Below, in pieces: positions 44,382 to 55,227 of a stretch of 64,000 nt of DNA; position 1 is the first letter of the stretch, and each line of letters begins with the position of its first letter. The translations under genes were made by a program, and so were the position numbers. This DNA is from Cycas panzhihuaensis (lineage: Eukaryota > Cycadophyta): contig CM041465.1 in assembly GCA_023213395.1 (NCBI GenBank), forward strand, positions 101,501,741 to 101,565,740. The letters run 5' to 3'. Below the pieces are notes generated by a model that was not told where the DNA came from, did not search any database, and was given only the letters and a program-made list of their open reading frames with translations.

Positions 44382-44842
44382 CATATGAAAAGGAGGCTAA
44401 AATTTTGGTCCTGCTTCGACGCGGTTCTCCTCTCTAACTCCCTGTAGGGGAATCCAAAGGGAGCGACAACCTCTTTTAGTAGTGGGGTGTGAGTGGAACC
44501 CCTCGAAGCAAATTTTAGGGTTTAAACAGAAAAGAAAATCAAGGTCGTTCATCATAAAGATCTTAGAACTTATGGTTTAGATCTTGGACCTTCTTATAAT
44601 ATTTTTTATGTAACCCAAATTGGATAATTCTTTATAGAGTATACAGAGTGGATGAGTTGATGAGACAAGTTAGGGTTTCATCTCTATAATTTCTTTAGTT
44701 ATTACTTAGATTAATAAAAGGTCAATGCTTAAATCTAAATCTCCTAGTGTTCTTAGTGTGTGTTTAATTTATTTATGTTATTTGTTCTTTACATGGTCAA
44801 AGTTCTATTAATATTACTTTCATGGTTGTATTTTACTCTTTA
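44382..44842 (+). repeat. Copia-2 3' LTR, distal part
   Basis: Resumes after E1 with the second copy of the target duplication (CATAT). Matches the Copia-2 5' LTR from ~5800 to 6190: AAATTTTAGGGTTTAAA, GTTCATCATAAAGA, GAGTGGATGAGTT, TTAGATTAATAAAAGGT, ending ACTCTTTA. About 30 bp present here (~44480-44510) are missing in the 5' copy. Confidence 0.88.
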
Positions 44843-46990
44843 GTTTTGAGGGTATTAAGTGGTTGAATGACCATATTATGACATCATTTATAAAGCATTA
44901 ATTTGAGTTGTTTATAAATGAAGTTGAACCTTTAAGGAGCACAACCATGTTAAAAAAGATGTAGTCATCAATGAGACCACCTTCGCTAAGGTGATTAATG
45001 TTTCTGTGAGACTAGATTAACATTTGGAAATCAACAATTTGATGATAAGCATAGGAAAATATTCACTAAAGGAAGATTACCTATTATTGATATAACATAT
45101 GAGTCTATCAAGTATTAATAGTATCACCTCTTAGCAAGTCAATGAGATGAGCATTCATGAACATCCTCATATTAATAATAAAGATATTCCCACTTCAACA
45201 AGGATAGTAATGTTATTAGAGGATTTAACATAAGTTACTATAAGAAATCAATAATAAGAGATTATGGAGAGGACACATACAATTTTTCCTAGGGATATCT
45301 CCATACTAGACTTTATTTTAAGAGGCATTGCTCCATAACTACAAGCATGCTTAGAAGAGTTTCTTAATAATGCTTATTGCTTAAATGAGTAGATGTAATT
45401 CTATTTGCAAATTAGAGATGACTTGACTACAAATCAATCTAAGAAAGACTTGCATGTCATAGTATGAGTTTTAGAGTAGCACCTTTAAGCACTTGATCAA
45501 ATGGTGATTGTTTCTATTAATTTAATATAACAATCTTCCCAATTTGTAATTAAAGATAGACTAATACTATCTATTCTAAAATCTACTTTTGTTCTTTTGC
45601 CTTGATAAAATTTTCTAATCTATTGCCTATTGGTTTTCAGTTTTGATTTATCTGAAATATTTTTTTAATAGAATATCAATGAGATATATTAGCTTTTATT
45701 GGTATTCTAGGATGGAATATATTTAAGTCTAAGATAGATGTTAATTATATGTGTTGGCATGGCCAATGTCAGTTGATAAGGTTCTAGTCAACTTAGTTAA
45801 TGGGGTTGATGACTAGTGTAGACTAATGTCAACATTAATCAACACGTTAGCTAGTCATTATGAAGTTAGTTTTATAATTATATTGGTTACTTTTTACAAT
45901 TAGTATTTTACTATACTATAGTTGGCATGAATCTTGTAAAGGTCTATTATTCTATATAACCTTGGGCAATTAGTTCTTATCCTAAGGCGAACTTGTAAGC
46001 ATTGTCCATCTATCCAATATAATTAATAAGAGAAATGACACTAGCTAAGGGTGACGAATACTTAATAAAAGGGATTAAGAGTGGAAACATATCCAATGCA
46101 ATTTTTAGTTAGATATTATTAACAATTAAATAACTAATTCAATGGTGTAGAAATACATTTAGTACGTTAGGTGTCCAATTATGGTACATGCCCTAAAATT
46201 AGAGAAGCCTAAAAATACGTGTGTGGGTGATGGAGAGGAGAATGAGGATGATGTTATTATAGTTGAATGAGGTGAGCAACCAATAGCAAAGGCTTTAAGA
46301 TGAGCATAGCAGTCTGTGTACTAGTTTATATGGCTATTGATTAAAGCGAGAATGTCTTATGATATTTGTGTAATTAGTAAGCATTAATATAGTTATCATA
46401 CTCTATATGTCTGCCATATTGATATAGTTTACCAAGTAATAAATCACATCAATCTATAACAATGATGTCATAAGAAACCATATAAATGAATGGGTCCATT
46501 ACAAATGCGATATGGCATACCTTATCAACTCTTATATTGGGACCATTTTTCTATACCCAACTAAGATTATAAGGAATTATCTATAGCTTAATCAAAGAAG
46601 GTACTAGCCTATTAGAGACTAAGCTCTTCATGCTACTATTGTCCATGATGCAAAGTACCAACTAGTCCTTCACCTAGTAGTTTTGTGCAAAGAGATCTTC
46701 TTAATTTAAGATTGAATAATTATTGGCTATTAAAACTAATTAGGGATTTAAGCGTCTTTACTTTATTAGTAGAATAATTTGCTCTACTTATTCTTCTTCT
46801 TCTTACGTCTCTTCTTTCTAATTTATAACTAAGGTTAAGGTTTGGCCTTTCTAATTAAGGTATTCCTCATTTGAATGTTTATAGGACTTATGGTAGTCAG
46901 TATTTATGGGGTTCTTTCCCTCTAGCTATAGTGAAATTTTAAGTTAGAGTTGAAGAAAGGGCTACATTAAATTATTGTTGGGGTTCAAGA
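44843..46990. other. AT-rich degraded DNA, no gene recognised
   Basis: No open frame over 60 codons and no motif I could assign. A TG...CA stretch at 45752-46040 with a TATATAA near 45955 looks LTR-like but has no target duplication and no partner. Probably old retroelement debris. Confidence 0.5.
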
Positions 46991-48613
46991 GGAATCTCTT
47001 AAAGTCTCCCCATAAATGCCTCTTTCTTCTTATGGAAAGAAGATTATCCCTATTAAAATTATGGCTTAAGAAGGCATTATTTTTACATGTGATCTTAGAG
47101 CTTGAGTGGAATTTGAAAGCTTAGTCTAAATAAATGATGGTAAATAATTCTAATTCTTGTTGTAAATATGGACACAAACTACCTACAACTTTCAACTGAA
47201 GCACCCTATTAGTATTTATGATCTCAAGCATGAAGGATAACCTATGGAAAGCATAGATATATTATTGAATAAATCCACCAAGTTTTTGGCAAAGATGTAC
47301 CCACTTTTCAATTGTTCATCCTTGTAGCTAAGTGGGTAAACCTTTCTATAAATGTTTTTTTTAATTCTACTACTAAGAAGAGTCTTTTCATTGATCCTCA
47401 AGTAGGTTATTTGTATGTACCTACCATTATATTAGTGATTGATCTATTATGTGGATTTCAACTATTGAGATTTGTTACTCATCAATGAATGTTCGAAATT
47501 TGAAGTAGTCTTCTAATCTTAAGAACTAACTATCCAAAGTTTTCGTATTGATGGTGCCATCAAACTTGGGTATGGTTATTCTAATGTCTAATTTGGAATG
47601 TAGTTAATGGAGAAGAGTAGTCAAATTCCTTATTGGTTCATGATTTGTTGAAACATTAGCATTGTATTATAAATCATTTGTGTATAGGCCTAGTTGTATT
47701 CTCTAAGTGCTTGAGCCTAACCATGGCTTTATTCTCTAAGTACACATCTAAGAATATGTGTTTGGGTTCTCAAATATTTTCTATGGTGACTTCTTCTACC
47801 TTCTCTTGAAAAGGTATATGCTTACCTCAATGAGGCATCATATGAGGAGAGAGTGGTTAAAGAATGAAGAAGTGGATGATTCATAAGCAATTAGGCTTGA
47901 TCATAAGCTCTCATACTAATTGATATATAATACGGAGTGTGGAACTAAAATATACTAAAGAAAAATGTAAGAAATTAAGAAAAATATTACCCAAAAATAG
48001 TCCTTGTATGGGTTATTCTGATTGTTCCTTCTCTTTCATAGTCATTCCTTCTCTGTCATAACCATTCTAGGTGTTCCTGTAGTTGTTCTTATTATTGAAG
48101 GCAATACCAAATTGTTCCTTAATTATGTTCCATGGTATGAGAGGCATTTTAAACACATAAAAAAGTTTGGAATTTGAACCATAATAACATATGAGGTTGA
48201 GTTTCATTTGTAGTGCATTAGAATAAACTATGTTGGTGCTAATGAAGTCCACAAATACATGGAATGTGGCTATAAATATATGTAATCACAACTACAAACT
48301 CACATAGAGGTGGGTATGGAGGAAAACTCTGAAAAGGGAGAAATTACTCTTGATATTAAAAACTCAAAAAAGAATGTATGAGAATATGAATGTAGAAAGA
48401 AATGTACCCTCTCTCTTTTCATGGAGGCAAGCTTTATCATTAAGTGACAGCTAGGTGAGTGCAATTACATGCATCTACTTCTAAATTAAAAATTAATTAC
48501 ATAATTATTAATAATTTAATAATTATATTTAACTAACCTAATCTAACTCAAGTTACTTTTTAGACTTTATGTATATTGAACATCTAAAAACATAAAAAAG
48601 TACATATGTTACA
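46991..48613 (-). mobile_element. Decayed Ty3/Gypsy remnant (gag piece, primer site, 5' LTR)
   Basis: On the minus strand an LTR-like stretch 48613 to 47921 ends in ...ATATATCA and is followed by a degraded Met-type primer site (TAGTATGAGAGCTT, 47905-47918). Gag residues are readable around 47480-47585: ITIPKFDG, LRLEDYFKFRTF, the usual Gypsy gag signature. The rest of gag is scrambled, and pol and 3' LTR were not found. The LTR outer end ATGTTACA resembles the end of the chromovirus LTR next door. The chromovirus lies just outside it. Confidence 0.5.
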
Positions 48614-48650
48614 TTTATATTACATGGATAAGCAGAATTTAGGTCATTAA

Positions 48651-49152
48651 TGTAATGTATCTTCCATAATAAAGAACTCCAAAGAGAGAAATAAGAGAAA
48701 TATTAAGTACCAAAGAGAGCTAAAAGAGACAATTGATCACCAAAGAGAACTAAAGTTCTTTTCTCTTAAGTAATATGATCTAAGAATGAATTACAATGAA
48801 GACCTGAGAGGGTATATATAGTGCTTCAACTACTAAAGCTTACTTCTATTCTAAGCACTTACTAAATAAGTGAGCATAACTACTTGTTAAATGCATGTGC
48901 AATACAAAAGCGCAACTACGTGCTAAATACATGTGTAATACACTTACTAAATAAGTGAGCACAAATACTTGCTAAATACTTGTACAATACAAAAGCACCA
49001 CACTATGAGTACTTGCTAAATAAGCAAGTACAATTATTTAGGCGCTTACTAAATAAGTAAGTACTTTCGAATATTCACAAGATTACATAACCCTTTGATG
49101 GATTCCACATGTTAATACTTCCTTCCACTTATGGAGGTAAGGTTATGTTATA
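48651..49152 (-). repeat. Chromovirus 3' LTR (502 bp)
   Basis: TGTAATGTATCTTCC at the left edge and GGTTATGTTATA at the right. Matches 54576-55227 but has one ~150-bp internal unit fewer. The interior is built from short recurring words (ACTTGCTAAATAAG, ATGTGTAATACA, CAAAAGCACCAC). Confidence 0.92.
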
Positions 49153-49170
49153 AGTCCCCCCCTCTAAGAC
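49153..49170 (-). other. Chromovirus polypurine tract
   Basis: The minus strand reads TTAGAGGGGGGGACT immediately before the 3' LTR; the G-rich purine run is the plus-strand DNA primer. Confidence 0.8.
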
Positions 49171-49189
49171 GTTGAGTCCTTGAAGCATT

Positions 49190-50420
49190 GAAAATGGGGA
49201 TGTTGTTTAACAAATTCATCAAATTCCTAAGTTGCTTCATCTGCATCACAACCAACCCATTGTACTAAATGCTCAAAAATGCTATGATTTCGAAGGTGGC
49301 ACTAACGACTGGCAAGGATCCGATATGGTGGAACTATGAGAGTTTATTCATTATGGAGAATAGGGAGGGTAGTGAGGGGTGTAATACTTTTGCCTAGACA
49401 CTTTTTAAGGCACAAGACATAGAAGACATTATGGATATTGGTGTCTGGAGGAAGTTCAAGGGCATATGCAACTTTGCTAATATTTTTTATGACTTTATAT
49501 GGACCATAATAATGGGGGCTTAGTTTGTATCCTCAATGGGCTTTTAGGGATTATTGTTTGTAGGGTTGAAGATGGAGGAAGACGAGATCTCTAATGTCAA
49601 ATGATTAATTAGATCAGTGGTGGTCAACGAGTTGCTTCATATGATTTCTTGCATTGGCTAGGTTTTGCTTAAGGGTATGAAGGATTTGGTCCCTATCTTG
49701 AAGCTTTTGTTGGGCAAAGGCATTCTAAAAAACAGTCACTAAAGTGTGGTATAAAGGGGGTTGATAGCTATATAATGCCAAGAATAGGGACATGCTAATG
49801 GCTAAATGATGTGATAAATTATACCAATATTCTGCCAAGGATAACCATAATGTCCATTTAGCTTGGTGGTAAGAGGCAAAACAACATAGGTATGTTTCTA
49901 AAGTTTTATTCAAGGCCTCTGATTGACCATATATTTGTAGATGGTAGGTGGTACTCATATTAAATAAAGTTCTCGTCGCCTTAAATAACTCTTACTAAAT
50001 GGAGCTAGTGAATTTAGGGTCCCTATCACAAATAATAGTTTAAGGGAATCCATGAAAGTGAAAAATGAATTGGACATAAATGTCAGCCAGACGGGATGAT
50101 TTATAAGATGTGTGTACTGGAATAAAATGAGAATATTTGGTTAATCTATCAATGACTACCCAAATAGAGTCAAACCCAACCAATATTGGTAAGTCAGTAA
50201 TAAAATCCATGGTAATGTCCTGCTATTTTCCTTGAGGGATATGTAATGGCTAGAGTAGTCCTGGTAAAGCATTATTATCCACCTTATGTTGTTGACAAGT
50301 ATCACATTTTGACACAAAGGTAAAGATAATATGTTTCATATGGGGCCAAAAGAAGTCAATACGAATACGACGATAAGTCTTATCAAATCTTGAATAACCC
50401 CCTAAAGGAGTCAAGTGATA
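49190..50420 (-). pseudogene. Chromovirus integrase with C-terminal chromodomain
   Basis: Zinc region with FFWPHMKHIIF and CDTCQQHK (50280-50350). Core: MDFITDLPILVGFDSIWVVI (first Asp), ICDRDPKFTSS (second Asp, ~50010-50035), HLQIYGQSEALNKTLETYL (Glu, 49890-49950; open frame 49725-49958), WTLWLSLAEYWYN. The chromodomain end reads LVQWVGCDADEAT at 49231-49270, the hallmark LVxWxGxxxxEATWE, with the Trp now a stop. Stops occur elsewhere. Confidence 0.88.
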
Positions 50421-50599
50421 CTCTATTAGAATGTGTGAAATGAAAGATGAGGAAGGGTGGACAAAGATTCAATTATGAAATAATAGATGGTTTGAGTGTA
50501 TTGACCATCCATTATAGTTTAAAGATTTTTCTTTCTAAAGGAAGTAGTCAGGTTGTGCCTAGTTTTTAGCATGTAATTCATCTAGCCAAATGGGTTAGG

Positions 50600-51800
50600 G
50601 CTTAGATATAGCATGGATGTTGGGGTTGGTGTCATTAGAATTGGGAGAAATATGAGAAAGGGCATCTACAATGACATTGTCTTTACCTTTCTTATAAGAT
50701 ATCATAAAGTCAAAAACCTAAAGGCGATCAATCTATTTGGCTTGTTCTTTTGAGAGGATTGGTTGATCCATTAGATTATGAAGACTACAGTGATAAGTAA
50801 GGATTGTGAATTTTGACCCTAAAAGATATTGACATGACTTATCCATAACATGTAGGGTTGCTCACATTTCCTTTTAGTAAGTTGATAGTCGAAGTTCATG
50901 GTCTTTTAGTTTTCGACTTTCGAAAATAATGGGGTGATATTCTTGCATAAGAACATCGCCTATGCCAAATCCAGAAGCATCACACTCAAGCTGGAAAGGT
51001 TGGGTGAAATTAGGAGTGACCAGCACTAGGCTAGAGGTCATCACTAGCTTGAGGTGGGAAAAGGTAGCTTCAGCTTCTAAAGACCATTGAAAGAAGTATT
51101 TGCAGAGCAAATTCGTTAGTGGGATTGCTATTATAGCATGGTTATGAATAAAATGATGATAGAACCCTATAAGACCAAGGAATGCTCATAGTTGTGTGAG
51201 ATTGGTCAGTGTTGACTAGGTAATGATGACTAATATTTTATTAAGATCCACACGTACCCCTTTGTAAGAAATGATGTGGCCCAAGTATTGGAGTTCAGTT
51301 TTTCTAAATTCACACTTAGAAATTTTGGCATATAATTGGTGTTAATATAGAATTTGGAGGATTGTTTCTAGATGATGAATGTGATGGTCCAAATATGAAT
51401 TATAGATAAGTATATCGTCAAAGAAGATAATGACGAATTTTTGAAGGTGAGGACCAAAAATTTTATTCACGAGCGCTTAAAAGGTGGTCGGAGCATTACA
51501 GAGGCCAAAAGGCATCACTCAAAACTTAAAATGGCCATGGTGGGTTCGAAAAGCTATCTTATTACAATCTTTTAGGGCTATCAAGATCTGGTAATATCCT
51601 AATTGTAAGTCTAGTTTAGAGAAGATCGATGCTCCATGGATCTCATCAAGCATATCATCAATTCATGGAGTGGGGAACTTATTCTTGATAGTAATCTTGT
51701 TAAGCTCTTTGTAATCCACACAAAGGTGAAAAGAGCCATCTTTTTCCTAACTAAGATGATTGGTGTTGCATATGGACTTTTGTTGGGCTACATTATTCCC
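50600..51800 (-). pseudogene. Chromovirus RT and RNase H
   Basis: RT: TPIILVRKKDGSFHLCVDYK, LNKITIKNKFPTP, IFSKLDLQLGYYQI, AFRTHHGHFKF, VMPFGLCNAP, active site FFDDILIYNS at 51398-51430. RNase H: QLECDASGFGIGDVL near 50960-50995 retains the catalytic Asp (CDAS), in contrast with the two Tat-type elements in this window. Open frame 50874-51110. Stops at former Trp/Gln codons. Confidence 0.9.
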
Positions 51801-52369
51801 ATATATATTAGTTCAATCGTGATTTTCTCAATTTCATTTTTCTGAAAGTAGGAATTTCTATATGGGCGTAAGCTAATTGGGTCATGGTTAGATTTCTGTT
51901 CAATCGTATGGTAAAACCCACGGTTAGGTGGGGTCGTAGAAGGGAGAGGAGCAAATACTTGCTCATACTTTGTAATAACATTCTAGATGTGTAGGTGAAT
52001 TAGGGGATCAATTGGGTGTTATTTAGGTGAACTATATAGCCTAGGTTAGTTTGGAGATGACTTTTCATGCGGTCATGTGAGACAAGTTAGTTTGGAGGGG
52101 ATTGAATACCATAGAGCTTGTGTGTTTTTCCCATATGATCTTTAAACATTGTGAATGGATTAGAGGGCGAGTTATTTGTGCTATAAGTTCCTAAAGTTTG
52201 TAACCATTAGATCCACAATATAACATCAGATCTTCCTATAAAAATCAAAGGTTAGGAGTTGCGAGCCAATTTGGACATGTAGGTTTTTTATGACACCTGC
52301 ACAATGGAGCTTCTGATACCCTGTCACAGAGCAAGTGAAACTAGTCTTGGGGATAATATATAGGTTTAG

Positions 52370-53686
52370 CTGGCCAGCTAATGAGATATCGATAAAGTTC
52401 AAAGACGCACCACCATCGATCAGGATTGGTATTGGAGTCTTCCGAAGAATACCTCTAACTCATAAGGGTTCAGGATAAGTAGTAGAAGTTACGGTTGATA
52501 GGGATACTTTAGGTTGGGGGTCAGGGTTAGGGTTTGCCTAGATTCCTTCATTAACCTCTTCATCATAATCTGAGTTTAATGGGTCATCTATGGGGTTGAT
52601 AGAAAAGACCATACACCTTGCTGAACAAATGTGACCATACTCAGGAGTCTACTTTTCTAAGCATTATATACAGAGGCCTACTTTTACTCATTGTTGTGCT
52701 TTAGCTTGTGAGATTTAGACTTTTTTTATTAGAGGTCCCTCTGCCTATCGATCTATTGGAGGATGAGATGTGTCATCTGATCGAGGTTGAGAATATTAAA
52801 AGTCTATCTGAGGGTGAGCTGCACCATCAAACTAAGGATAGGGCCACTGGAAATCTGTTTGTCGAGATCAAGAGGATCATGGGATGTCTCTTTGGGTGTA
52901 CGTGGATCTTTCAACTACGAACTCTGCCTCTACTGCTTTTGCCATTCTAATAGCTTCCTTGAGAGAAGCCAAGGATAATATCTTAAGACGCACCTGAATA
53001 CGGTCCTAGAGCCCTACTACATAGGTATCAATCATTATTTGCTTATCCAGATTTTGACATTATGAATATCGATTAAATAATGCTTGGAATTCATCTATAA
53101 ATGATTGTACATATGATGATTACTTAAGCCTGGTCAGTTGAGTGAAGAATAACTGACTCCATGTATCCTCATGCTACTTGAAAAAATAGTTTTTGAAGTA
53201 TTGCCATGTTTGGGTTGAAGGGTACTCTTTTTTCCACCAATTAAACTAATGATGTGCTTTCCCATCTAAATGGATAGAGGCATACAATAGTTGATTATCT
53301 TCAGTCATTAGATTAAGGGTGAAGTAGGATTCTAATTTACTTATCTAACTACGAGTGCTTTCCCTATTCAGATCAAGTTCAAAAGTTAGAATATTGATTT
53401 TATGGTGAAATGATTATTACTAGCACACGGGCGGCAGTGGCAACGGTGGTACAGGACTTGCTTGATGAGAGGAAAGTTGTGCTACAATTTATGCCATCTA
53501 ATTTTGATGTGAAGTGATTTATGTTGTTATCTATGCCATTTGAGACATAATAGAAGCCATATCAGATTTTGATGCTAAATTTAACATGTTGGTTTTTATC
53601 TCTTGCACCTCTATCTTAACTTCTTGTTGTAATGTGGTGAATTGATTTTCCAAAAGTGAGATTTGATCACCTTGAGTTGGAGCCAT
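52370..53686 (-). pseudogene. Chromovirus gag and protease
   Basis: Gag start MAPTQGDQISLLENQFTTLQ at 53686, then a coiled N-terminus (QEVKIEVQEIKTNM) typical for this group. Zinc knuckle CxxCLEKxTPEYGHIC at 52620-52678 (one position is a stop). Protease ILIDGGASLNFID at 52385-52430 (D-G-G-A-S active site). Frames in between are broken. Confidence 0.82.
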
Positions 53687-54559
53687 AATGATTGTAGAAA
53701 GTGTTTAAAGAAGAGGCGACTAGTTAGAAGAAAGGAATTTATAAAGAGAGATGAGGAAGATAGAATGAGAGTTTTAAGAAATTGGGATGAAAAGATGAGA
53801 GGGAAAGTGGAGGGGATGGGGTGTCTATAGACAATTAACCCCAAAAATTTTACTCTTTTTTTTTTTGGAACAAATAAAAGCTTTTTTCTTTTTCTTTTTC
53901 TTTTTTTCTTCATTTATTTAAAATTATCTATTTTATTATGTGTCGGTACTAGTTTGCTTGTTGCGAGCATTTAGAGCACTGATGTAACGTTGACTAGAAT
54001 AGGTAGTGGGCCCCGGTAGAAGGCTTCCTAGGGGATTATGGTCAATCTCACTGGCCACAAATACTATCTAAGTGAGTACCACTCTCTAGAATCGCAACAA
54101 TTACTTCTTGAAGGAAATAACTACTAAAACCCTAGCCATGGATTTACCTCAAAATGACAGCTCTTTGTATACACTTAAGGAAGGGAAATATAATTTGGGA
54201 TGGGATTGTTGCCCGTTTCACTAGCAAACACTCTGGCCAGATACTTTAGGGTTCTCGTGGTATTCCTCACAATGAGTTTTAGGGCTTATGCCCAAGCACT
54301 TCTCACAGTTAAGCGGACAGGGATTTCCCTTTATCTGGATCTACAATATAGTGTTTTGGTCAAAAAATAATAATAATAAATTATTATAGAATTGGCCCTA
54401 TCAAGTGTTGAACTTTGTTGAAAATCTCCACTTGAACAACAAGGTAACCCAACTCTTTCACTACTTTTTGATCACTAAGATTCGAGTGGGCGAGGTAAGA
54501 GCATACGATAGGTAGGTGTGAAAGGGAAAATAAATTTACACCAAACTAGCCCTAGAAGG

Positions 54560-54573
54560 TGGCTCTGATACTA
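54560..54573 (-). other. Chromovirus primer binding site (initiator-Met type)
   Basis: The minus strand reads TAGTATCAGAGCCA, two bases from the LTR; it differs from TGGTATCAGAGCCA by one G-to-A change. Confidence 0.8.
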
Positions 54574-54575
54574 CT

Positions 54576-55227
54576 TGTAATGTATCTTCCACAATAAAGA
54601 ACTCCAAAGAGAGAAATAAGAGAAATGTTAAGCACCAAAGAGAGTTAAAAGAGACAATTGATCACCAAGGAGAACCGAAGTTCTTTTCTCTTAAGTAATA
54701 TGATCTAAGAATGAATTACAATGAAGACACAAGAGGGTATATATATTGCTTCAACTGCTAAAGCTTACTTCTATTCTAAGCACTTACGAAATAAGTGAGC
54801 ACAACTACTTACTAAATATGTGTAATACAAAAGCGCAACAACTTGCTAAATACATGTGTAATACACTTACTAAATAAGTAAGCACAACTACTTGCTAAAT
54901 GCATGTGCAATACAAAAGCACCACTATATGAGTACTTGCTAAATAAGTGAGCATAACTACTTGCTAAATATGTGTAATACAAAAGCACAACAACTTGTTA
55001 AATACATGTGTAATACACTTACTAAATAAGCAAGCATAACTACTTGTTAAATGCATGTGCAATACAAAAGCACCACTATATGAGTACTTGCTAAATAAGT
55101 GAGTACAATAATTTAAGCACTTACTAAATAAGCAAGTATTTCTAAATATTCACAAGATCACATAACCCTTTGACAGATTCCACATGCTAATACTTCCTTC
55201 CGCTTATGGAGATGAGGTTATGTTACA
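54576..55227 (-). repeat. Chromovirus 5' LTR (652 bp, with extra internal repeat)
   Basis: Same ends as 48651-49152 but ~150 bp longer: a 152-bp unit is tandemly duplicated (CCACTATATGAGTACTTGCT at 54921 and again at 55073). The minus-strand TATA-like ATATATACCCTC lies near 54736-54746. Confidence 0.92.

Larger units (their letters stand above)
48651..55227 (-). mobile_element. Ty3/Gypsy chromovirus, 6.6 kb
   Basis: LTRs at 54576-55227 (5') and 48651-49152 (3'), both TG...(C/T)A, flanked by ATTAA (48646-48650) and TTTAA (55228-55232), a 5-bp target duplication with one mismatch. The minus-strand order is LTR, Met-type primer site, gag, zinc knuckle, protease, RT, RNase H, integrase with chromodomain, polypurine tract, LTR. 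Many stops are present, so it is not active. The terminal chromodomain places it in the chromovirus clade, which typically targets chromatin marks. Confidence 0.92.

Noticed and set aside
45752-46040. Possible solo LTR (TG...CA, TATA-like box)
   Set aside because: No matching target duplication and no second copy in the window.
53611-53913. Lys/Arg-rich minus-strand frame
   Set aside because: Produced by a T-rich stretch on the plus strand in the chromovirus leader; the real gag starts at 53686 in another frame.
54901-55130. Regularly spaced short repeats resembling a CRISPR array
   Set aside because: Plant nuclear DNA; the words are imperfect tandem repeats within an LTR, without constant repeats and unique spacers.
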